A stretch of 10,220 nt of DNA from Clostridia bacterium (GTDB lineage Bacteria; Bacillota; Clostridia; Oscillospirales; Acutalibacteraceae). Both the position numbers and the translations under genes were made by a program. This document shows, piece by piece, positions 5,609-10,220 of this stretch. The stretch lies in NCBI GenBank assembly GCA_024404125.1, contig JAKSQL010000026.1, forward strand, positions 1 through 10,220. The letters run 5' to 3'. Position 1 is the stretch's first letter, and each line of letters opens with the position of its first letter. The notes below the pieces were generated by a model, which saw only the letters and a program-made list of their open reading frames with translations, ran no database searches and had not been told where the DNA came from.

Positions 5609-6964
5609 ATGAAAATGATCTACACAGTAGAAGACAGACCTAAGTTCGGTCAGGTAATAGTCTTCGCATTCCAGCAACTTTTGGCAATTATGGCGGCTAC
5701 AATAGCGGTACCGATGATTATCGGTAACGGTATGAGCATAGCGGCGGCACTTTTCGGTGCAGGCGTAGGCACACTCGTTTACGTACTCTTTACAAAAGCA
5801 AAAAGTCCGGTATTCCTCGGCTCTTCGTTTGCGTTTTTAGGTTCTATGGGTGCGGCTTTTGCAGGTGCTGTTTCGGCACAGGCAGGCTTTGCAGGTCTTA
5901 TACTCGGTGCGGTTTTCGCAGGACTTGTTTACGTAGTAATCGCGCTTCTCGTTAAGTTCGTAGGTGTTGGCTGGCTTAATAAACTTATGCCCCCCGTTGT
6001 TATAGGACCTACAGTTGCAATAATCGGTCTTTCTCTTGCAGGTAACGCGGTAGGCGATTTACAGACCTCAAACGTAAAAGGCGGAGCAACACTTATAGCA
6101 GTTCTTTGCGGACTTGTAACCCTTATCACCGTAACGGTTTGCTCAACCTACGGCAAAAAAATGGCACGTCTTATACCCTTTATTATAGGTATACTTGCAG
6201 GTTTTGCCACTGCGGCAATATTTACCGCTATCGGCTATGCCGCAGATGTAGATGCTCTTAAAATAGCAGATTTCAGCAAACTTACCGCTCTTGTGGCAGA
6301 CGGTGTTACCGTTAAGACCTTTATCTCGGTACCCGATTTCACATTTGTTGAAGCATTCAAAGGCGTTAAGGATATTGACGGTGCTTACATAGCATCTATC
6401 GCAGTAGCATATATTCCCGTAGCACTTGTTGTTTTCGCAGAACACGTTGCAGACCATAAGAATATTTCCTCCATTATTGAACGTGACCTTCTTGATAAAC
6501 CGGGACTTCACAGAACTTTACTCGGTGACGGCGTAGGTTCTATGGTAGGCGCTTTCTTCGGCGGTTGTCCGAATACCACTTACGGCGAATCGGTTGCCTG
6601 CGTTGCAATTACAAGAAACGCATCGGTTGTAACCATAATCACAACAGCTTGTATGGCAATAGTAATTTCGTTCCTTTCACCTGTTATCGCATTCTTAAGT
6701 TCAATACCCTCTTGCGTAATGGGCGGCGTATGTATGGCACTTTACGGCTTTATCGCAGTATCCGGTCTTAAGATGCTCCAGCCGGTTGACCTTAACAACA
6801 ACCGCAACCTCTTTGTAGCATCAACCATTCTTATCGCAGGTATCGGCGGTCTTGCACTTAACTTCGGTAAGGTAACAATAACCTCTATCGCAACCGCTCT
6901 TATCCTCGGCATACTCGTAAATACCATTCTTTCAGGTAAGAAAGAAGATAAAACCGAAGAATAA
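5609..6964 (+). CDS. uraA: Uracil permease (NCS2/UraA family)
   Basis: A 451-residue integral membrane protein, with about 14 hydrophobic segments expected, that imports uracil by proton symport. Family marks are the N-terminal YTVEDRPKFGQ, SSFAFLGS (residues 72-79) and the two substrate-site glutamates: Glu278 in VVFAEHVADH and Glu327 in NTTYGESVA. These are 49 residues apart, the same spacing as Glu241 and Glu290 of E. coli UraA. The stretch IIERDLLDKPGLHRTLLGDG is typical of uracil rather than purine members. Start 5609 follows GGAGG (5597-5601) with 7 bases between; an in-frame ATG 24 bases upstream lacks such a site. It lies 57 bases after pyrR, with no promoter seen between them, so it is probably controlled by the same attenuator. 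It is often called pyrP in Bacillus-type genomes. Confidence 0.95.
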   Translation: MKMIYTVEDRPKFGQVIVFAFQQLLAIMAATIAVPMIIGNGMSIAAALFGAGVGTLVYVLFTKAKSPVFLGSSFAFLGSMGAAFAGAVSAQAGFAGLILGAVFAGLVYVVIALLVKFVGVGWLNKLMPPVVIGPTVAIIGLSLAGNAVGDLQTSNVKGGATLIAVLCGLVTLITVTVCSTYGKKMARLIPFIIGILAGFATAAIFTAIGYAADVDALKIADFSKLTALVADGVTVKTFISVPDFTFVEAFKGVKDIDGAYIASIAVAYIPVALVVFAEHVADHKNISSIIERDLLDKPGLHRTLLGDGVGSMVGAFFGGCPNTTYGESVACVAITRNASVVTIITTACMAIVISFLSPVIAFLSSIPSCVMGGVCMALYGFIAVSGLKMLQPVDLNNNRNLFVASTILIAGIGGLALNFGKVTITSIATALILGILVNTILSGKKEDKTEE

Positions 6965-6978
6965 GTTTTAATAACAGT

Positions 6979-7016
6979 ATAAGCCCAAAGGGATTTCCCT
7001 TTGGGCTTATTTTTTT
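6979..7016 (+). terminator. Intrinsic terminator after uraA
   Basis: A 14-bp perfect stem (6979-6992 with 6997-7010) with a 4-base loop is followed by a T-run. It ends the pyrR-uraA transcript. Confidence 0.95.
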
Positions 7017-7034
7017 ATACTTTTGAAACTTTTA

Positions 7035-7067
7035 TCGACAAATTTTTTATTTTCTTTATTGTATAAT
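7035..7067 (+). promoter_or_regulatory. Putative Spo0A-activated sigma-A promoter of spoIIGA-sigE
   Basis: TATAAT (7062-7067) is a perfect -10. Upstream, ATCGACA (7034-7040) is the complement of TGTCGAT, a 6 of 7 match to the Spo0A box TGTCGAA, and its TCGACA sits 21 bases before the -10. Established knowledge: Bacillus spoIIG promoters have an over-long spacer near 22 bases and Spo0A boxes at the -35 region, so the layout is the expected one. TTTTGAA at 7021-7028 could be a second, weaker box. Binding is inferred. Confidence 0.6.
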
Positions 7068-7094
7068 GAATAAAACAAAACGGGATATGATTTT

Positions 7095-7919
7095 ATGGTA
7101 GTTTACGCCGATATATTGGTACTTGTGAATTTTATTACGGACTATCTGCTTTTGCGGCTTACATCACGTCTTTCGCAGATAAAACCGGCTATTTTAAGAA
7201 CCGTACTTGCCGCCGTATTAGGTGCATTTTCTTCACTTTACATATTTTTACCCGACCTTAATTTTACCTACGAAAGCATAATAAAAATCGTTAGTTGCGC
7301 GCTTATATGTCTTGTCGCTTTTCCGATAAAAAACAAAATAATTTTTTTAAAAAGCACCGTTATTTTTATAGCCGTTACTTTGCTTTTCGGAGGGGCGATG
7401 TTTTTCCTTTGCGAAAGTTTTTCACCCAAAGGAATGGCAACTACTTACTTTACCGTTTATTTTGATATTTCTCCGACAGTGCTCATAGTATCCTTTGCCG
7501 TTTTTTATTTTGCCATAATACTTGTAAGGCGCCTTATATTTAAACAAACGGGATTTACAAAAGAGGTTGAAATAGTATTTAATTATAAGGATAAAGCGGC
7601 AGGTGTGAGCGCAATATCCGACAGCGGCAATATGCTTGAAGATATAATGGGCATAAGCGATGTTGTGATAGTTGATAAATCGGTTATAGAATCGGTATTC
7701 GGCGATAAGAAAAATCCGGCACTTAAATCCCGCCACCCGGCGATTCCCGTATCTGCGGTAACGGGCAAAAAACTGCTTGACGGTTACCGTTGCGACAGTG
7801 CGTATATAAAATGCGACAATAAAACCTTTAAACTTGAAAAGCCGATACTTGCAATATCGGACGTACCGATAGAAAAGGGATACAAAGCCATAATAAATCC
7901 AAAGGTCATAGGTGATTAA
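7095..7919 (+). CDS. spoIIGA: SpoIIGA, pro-sigma-E processing aspartic protease
   Basis: A 274-residue membrane protease that cleaves the pro-sequence from sigma-E in the mother cell after it receives the SpoIIR signal from the forespore. The N-terminal half (residues 1 to about 150) holds about five transmembrane helices and starts with the typical VVYADILVLVNFITDYLLL. The C-terminal half is an aspartic protease-like domain with the catalytic motif DSGN (Asp176), equivalent to Asp183 of the Bacillus protein, followed by LEDIMGISDVVIVD. It is somewhat shorter than the Bacillus protein of about 309 residues, as is common in Clostridia. The ribosome binding site is weak (CGGGAT about 10 bases upstream). 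An ATG at 7087 stops after four codons. It is followed directly by sigE, its substrate. Confidence 0.92.
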   Translation: MVVYADILVLVNFITDYLLLRLTSRLSQIKPAILRTVLAAVLGAFSSLYIFLPDLNFTYESIIKIVSCALICLVAFPIKNKIIFLKSTVIFIAVTLLFGGAMFFLCESFSPKGMATTYFTVYFDISPTVLIVSFAVFYFAIILVRRLIFKQTGFTKEVEIVFNYKDKAAGVSAISDSGNMLEDIMGISDVVIVDKSVIESVFGDKKNPALKSRHPAIPVSAVTGKKLLDGYRCDSAYIKCDNKTFKLEKPILAISDVPIEKGYKAIINPKVIGD

Positions 7920-7920
7920 A

Positions 7921-8613
7921 ATGAGTGTAAAGAGATATATTTTAAAACTTTTAAGGGCACTTCGTCTTATAAGACCTGCTTATTATATAAACGGCCCCGA
8001 AACTTTGCCTCCACCGCTTGAAAATGACGAGGAGCAACAACTCCTTAACGAAAACACTCAAAAGGCAAAAGAAAAACTTATTGTACATAATTTGCGGCTT
8101 GTGGTATATATTGCAAGAAAGTTTGAAAATACGGGCAATAACGTTGAGGACCTTATTTCAATAGGTACAATAGGTCTTATAAAGGCGGTAAATACGTTTT
8201 GTCCCGAGCGGAATATTAAACTTGCCACCTATGCTTCAAGGTGTATTGAAAACGAAATACTTATGCATTTAAGAAAAACTGCCGCGAGAAAAAACGAAAT
8301 TTCAATAGATGAGCCGCTTAACACCGATTATGACGGCAACGAACTGCTTTTATCCGATGTTTTAGGCAGTGACGGTGACGAGGTAGGCAGAAACATAGAG
8401 CAGGAAGATGAGCGCATACTCTTGCTTAAATTCGTAAACGGTCTGCCTGCAAGAGAAAAGCAGATAATGGAGATGCGGTTCGGTATGAACGGATACGAGG
8501 AATACACACAAAAGCAGGTTGCCGACACTTTGGGTATTTCACAGTCTTATATATCGCGGCTTGAAAAAAGAATAATCGGCAAACTCAAAAAGCAGATAGA
8601 AAAGGCGGTATAA
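7921..8613 (+). CDS. sigE: Sporulation sigma factor sigma-E (pro-form)
   Basis: A 230-residue sigma-70 family factor that directs early mother-cell transcription during sporulation. Residues 1 to about 21 are a basic, hydrophobic pro-sequence, and the conserved YYINGPETLPPPL follows. By analogy with Bacillus, cleavage would fall near Tyr21-Tyr22. Region 2 (about 55-118) contains LVVYIARKFENTG, VEDLISIGTIGLIKA and KLATYASRCIENEI, which are nearly diagnostic. Region 4 is at the C-terminus, with a helix-turn-helix in TQKQVADTLGISQSYISRLE (about 196-215). ATG 7921 is chosen because AGGTGA (7910-7915) precedes it and one base separates it from the spoIIGA stop; a GTG at 7912 would overlap spoIIGA. 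Identity as sigE rather than sigK rests on the adjacent spoIIGA. The sigG gene that often follows is not here. Confidence 0.95.
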   Translation: MSVKRYILKLLRALRLIRPAYYINGPETLPPPLENDEEQQLLNENTQKAKEKLIVHNLRLVVYIARKFENTGNNVEDLISIGTIGLIKAVNTFCPERNIKLATYASRCIENEILMHLRKTAARKNEISIDEPLNTDYDGNELLLSDVLGSDGDEVGRNIEQEDERILLLKFVNGLPAREKQIMEMRFGMNGYEEYTQKQVADTLGISQSYISRLEKRIIGKLKKQIEKAV

Positions 8614-8766
8614 ACCTCTTTTATCAATAAAAGATGCTGATTCTTTCTTATTATAACACCATAAATTTTAAAAGTATAGAAATACCTGCAAAGTACCATG
8701 TAAGATTTCAATGCTATCATAGCAATTAAAATATGATATTCACCGACATTTTATAAACTCCCCTGC
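8614..8766 (+). other. A+T-rich spacer between sigE and the ribU promoter
   Basis: No coding frame is visible on either strand. CTTTTAT (8617-8623) and ATAAAAG (8626-8632) form a weak AT stem without a good T-run, so it is at best a poor sigE terminator. TGCTAT-C-ATAGCA (8712-8724) is a short inverted repeat that could be an operator or chance. The full gap between sigE and ribU (8614-8978) is otherwise filled by the promoter, FMN riboswitch and terminator. Confidence 0.6.
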
Positions 8767-8795
8767 TTGACAAAGTGAAAACAGCGGCATATAAT
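8767..8795 (+). promoter_or_regulatory. Consensus sigma-A promoter for the FMN riboswitch-ribU transcript
   Basis: TTGACA (8767-8772) and TATAAT (8790-8795) are both perfect and are separated by 17 bases. Transcription would start about 8802, right at the first helix of the riboswitch. Confidence 0.93.
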
Positions 8796-8800
8796 ATTTA

Positions 8801-8916
8801 AGTAATCTTTGGGGCGAGGTGCAATTCCTCACCGGCGGTATAGCCCGCGAGCCCGTTTTGGGTTGATTTGGTGAAATTCCAAAGCCGACGGTACAGTCCG
8901 GACGGTAAAAGATACT
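8801..8916 (+). ncRNA. FMN riboswitch (RFN element)
   Basis: A flavin mononucleotide-sensing leader. The P1 ends AGTAATCTT and AAGATACT pair with one bulge. Conserved blocks are TCTTTGGGGCGAGGTG, AATTCCTCACCGGCGGTA, AGCCCGCGAGC, GGTGAAATTCCAAAGCCGAC and GGTACAGTCCGGA, in the usual order. When FMN is bound the downstream terminator (8931-8957) should form and ribU is shut off. Without FMN, GGGGCGA (8811-8817) could pair with TCGCCCC (8929-8935) and disrupt the terminator; that pairing is my inference. Confidence 0.97.
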
Positions 8917-8930
8917 TAAAATAAAGTTTC

Positions 8931-8957
8931 GCCCCGTGTAAAAACACGGGGCTTTTT
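8931..8957 (+). terminator. Riboswitch-controlled terminator upstream of ribU
   Basis: A 9-bp stem GCCCCGTGT / ACACGGGGC (8931-8939 with 8944-8952) has an AAAA loop and TTTTT. It lies between the FMN aptamer and the ribU ribosome binding site, so it is the expression platform. Confidence 0.92.
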
Positions 8958-8978
8958 ATATTTGCAGGAGGAATATTT

Positions 8979-9578
8979 ATGTCACAAAACAAATCAAAAA
9001 TAAGGGCAATTTGCGTATGCTCGATTTTAGGCGCAATAGGGTTTATTCTTATGTGCCTTGAATTTCCGCTTCCCTTTATAATTCCGCCCTTTATAAAGTT
9101 TGACTTTTCGGAACTGCCTGCAATAATAGCCGCGTTTTCGTTAGGTCCTGTTTGGGGTGTTATTGTATGCCTTATAAAAAATCTTTTGCACCTTTTGTTT
9201 TTCTTTTCAAACTCTGCGGGTGTAGGCGAACTTTCAAACTTTTTACTCGGCGCGGTATTTACCTTTGTAAGCGGTCTTGTGTATAAAAAAATGCATACAA
9301 GAAACGGTGCGCTTATAGGTGCTTTAATAGGCGCTTTACTAATGGCGGCGGTAAGCATAGTTACTAATTACTTTGTAGTGTATCCTGCCTATGTTAAAAT
9401 TTACGGTATGCCGCTTAATGTGATAATAGGTATGTATAAAGCAATTCTGCCCGCCGCTGACAGTTTGCTTAAATGTCTTATCATATTTAACTTTCCGTTT
9501 ACCTTTATAAAGGGTGTTATAGATGCCGTAATCTGCTTTGCGGTATATAAGAAAATTTCTCCTATAATAAAGGGATAA
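8979..9578 (+). CDS. ribU: RibU, riboflavin-binding S component of an ECF transporter
   Basis: A 199-residue membrane protein with about six hydrophobic helices. It captures riboflavin and, with the shared EcfA/EcfA'/EcfT energy module encoded elsewhere, imports it. Recognised motifs are KFDFSELPAIIAAFSLGPVW (about 40-59), IKNLLHLLFF, GVGELSNFLLG (about 81-91) and NYFVVYPAY (about 129-137), all typical of RibU. The ribosome binding site AGGAGG (8966-8971) is 7 bases before the ATG. The FMN riboswitch directly upstream independently supports a flavin-related role. It is probably a single-gene transcript, since the metK promoter starts 8 bases after the stop and no terminator is seen in between. 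Confidence 0.95.
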   Translation: MSQNKSKIRAICVCSILGAIGFILMCLEFPLPFIIPPFIKFDFSELPAIIAAFSLGPVWGVIVCLIKNLLHLLFFFSNSAGVGELSNFLLGAVFTFVSGLVYKKMHTRNGALIGALIGALLMAAVSIVTNYFVVYPAYVKIYGMPLNVIIGMYKAILPAADSLLKCLIIFNFPFTFIKGVIDAVICFAVYKKISPIIKG

Positions 9579-9585
9579 ATTACTG

Positions 9586-9614
9586 TTGACAAATTGGCGC
9601 CTTAATATTAAAAT
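9586..9614 (+). promoter_or_regulatory. Sigma-A promoter for the SAM riboswitch-metK transcript
   Basis: A perfect TTGACA (9586-9591) and TAAAAT (9609-9614, 5 of 6) are separated by 17 bases. It starts 8 bases after the ribU stop. Transcription would begin about 25 bases before the riboswitch. Confidence 0.88.
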
Positions 9615-9644
9615 AGTATTTGCAAAACCGAATAGACAAAAAAT

Positions 9645-9741
9645 CCTTATCGAGAGCGACTGAGGGAAAGGCCCTGTGAAGTCCGGCAACCTGATAGCAA
9701 TATCAAGGTGCTAAATCCTGCGGATTATCCGAGAGATAAGG
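9645..9741 (+). ncRNA. SAM-I riboswitch (S box)
   Basis: P1 is CCTTATC (9645-9651) paired with GATAAGG (9735-9741). Conserved S-box blocks follow in order: GAGAGCGACTGAGGGAAAGG, CCCTGTGAAGTCCGGCAACC, AAGGTGCTAAATCCTGC and CCGAGAGATAAGG. SAM binding stabilises P1 and lets the terminator at 9752-9786 form. Without SAM, AAGGCG (9738-9743), which includes the 3' strand of P1, can pair with CGCCTT (9757-9762) as the antiterminator. This is product feedback on SAM synthesis. Confidence 0.97.
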
Positions 9742-9751
9742 CGAACTGTAA

Positions 9752-9786
9752 AAGCCGCCTTGTTTGTTTAGGCGGTTTAAATTTTT
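9752..9786 (+). terminator. SAM riboswitch expression-platform terminator
   Basis: AAGCCGCCT (9752-9760) pairs with AGGCGGTTT (9770-9778), with one G-U pair and a 9-base loop, followed by AAATTTTT. The U-tract is offset by three A and is of moderate quality. Its 5' arm overlaps the antiterminator. Confidence 0.8.
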
Positions 9787-9803
9787 ATGGGGGTAAAAAA
9801 ATT

Positions 9804-10220
9804 ATGAGTAAAATGCTTTTCACATCGGAGTCTGTTACGGAGGGGCATCCCGATAAGGTGTGCGACCAAATTTCCGATGCGATTTTGGACGAGATTATCA
9901 GTAAGGATAAAAACGCGAGGGTTGCCTGCGAAACCTTTTGTACTACGGGAGTAGTAACGGTTATGGGTGAGATTACCACCGACTGCTATGCCGATATACC
10001 TAAAATCGTGCGCGAGGTACTTTGCGATATAGGTTACAACACCGCCGAAGCGGGATTTAACGGTAATACCTGCGCGGTCACTACGAGTATTGATAAGCAG
10101 TCGGAAGATATAGCGTTGGGTGTTGATAATTCGCTTGAGTATAAAGACGGACTTGACGATGTAAATAACCTAAACGGTGCAGGTGACCAAGGTATGATGT
10201 TCGGTTATACCTGCAACGAA
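9804..10220 (+). CDS. metK: S-adenosylmethionine synthetase, 3'-truncated by window edge
   Basis: Makes S-adenosylmethionine from methionine and ATP in the cytoplasm. The 139 residues present include the N-terminal signature FTSESVTEGHPDKVCDQISD with the ATP-site HPDK, the GEITT segment, DIPKIVREVL and the signature GAGDQGMMFGY near the window end. Nothing is interrupted; full-length proteins are near 390-400 residues, so about two thirds lies downstream. The start is ATG 9804, with a G-rich GGGGGT (9789-9794) as the ribosome binding site, and it matches the family N-terminus. Regulation is by the SAM-I riboswitch directly upstream. Confidence 0.97.
   Translation, partial: MSKMLFTSESVTEGHPDKVCDQISDAILDEIISKDKNARVACETFCTTGVVTVMGEITTDCYADIPKIVREVLCDIGYNTAEAGFNGNTCAVTTSIDKQSEDIALGVDNSLEYKDGLDDVNNLNGAGDQGMMFGYTCNE

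Noticed and set aside
8798..9358. 186-codon minus-strand open frame across the FMN riboswitch and ribU
   Set aside because: It covers a structured RNA and the opposite strand of a recognised transporter gene; shadow only.

Overview
The window looks like chromosomal DNA from a low-to-moderate GC, endospore-forming Firmicute of the class Clostridia, probably an uncultured gut-type lineage. The evidence is the spoIIGA-sigE pair, three classic Gram-positive leader RNAs (a PyrR attenuator, an FMN riboswitch and a SAM-I riboswitch), strong GGAGG-type ribosome binding sites and A+T-rich spacers with U-tract terminators. Every gene reads on the + strand. The species cannot be named from the sequence alone.

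Layout: (1) 1-478, the 3' part of the ribosome-assembly GTPase gene engB, ending in a strong terminator. (2) 608-4780, a compact five-gene phage-type block: a collagen-like tail-fibre protein, a lectin-like tail protein, an XhlA-like one-membrane-segment protein, an Amidase_3 endolysin with two Cpl-7 repeats, and an r1t-type holin. The genes are tightly spaced and intact. The block lies between the engB terminator and its own strong terminator, and no integrase, capsid, tail-tube or regulator gene is seen. (3) 4847-6964, a pyrimidine salvage unit: promoter, PyrR-binding attenuator, pyrR and the uracil permease gene uraA, closed by a terminator. (4) 7035-8613, the sporulation operon spoIIGA-sigE, with a putative Spo0A-type promoter. 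(5) 8767-9578, a consensus promoter, FMN riboswitch and ribU, the riboflavin-binding subunit of an ECF transporter. (6) 9586-10220, a promoter, SAM-I riboswitch and the 5' part of metK, which runs off the window.

How the parts work: PyrR senses UMP/UTP and ends its own transcript at 4960-4987, which limits uracil uptake when pyrimidines are plentiful. SpoIIGA is the membrane protease that removes the pro-sequence of sigma-E after asymmetric septation. The FMN and SAM riboswitches give feedback control of riboflavin uptake and SAM synthesis.

The most unusual part is the tail-fibre/lysis block. Two presumed binding proteins without visible signal peptides are followed directly by a holin/endolysin pair. 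This may be the surviving tip-and-lysis end of a prophage. More speculatively, it may be a domesticated holin/endolysin-driven release system for collagen-like or lectin-like proteins. The regulatory structures were worked out by hand from base pairing; no folding program or database search was run.
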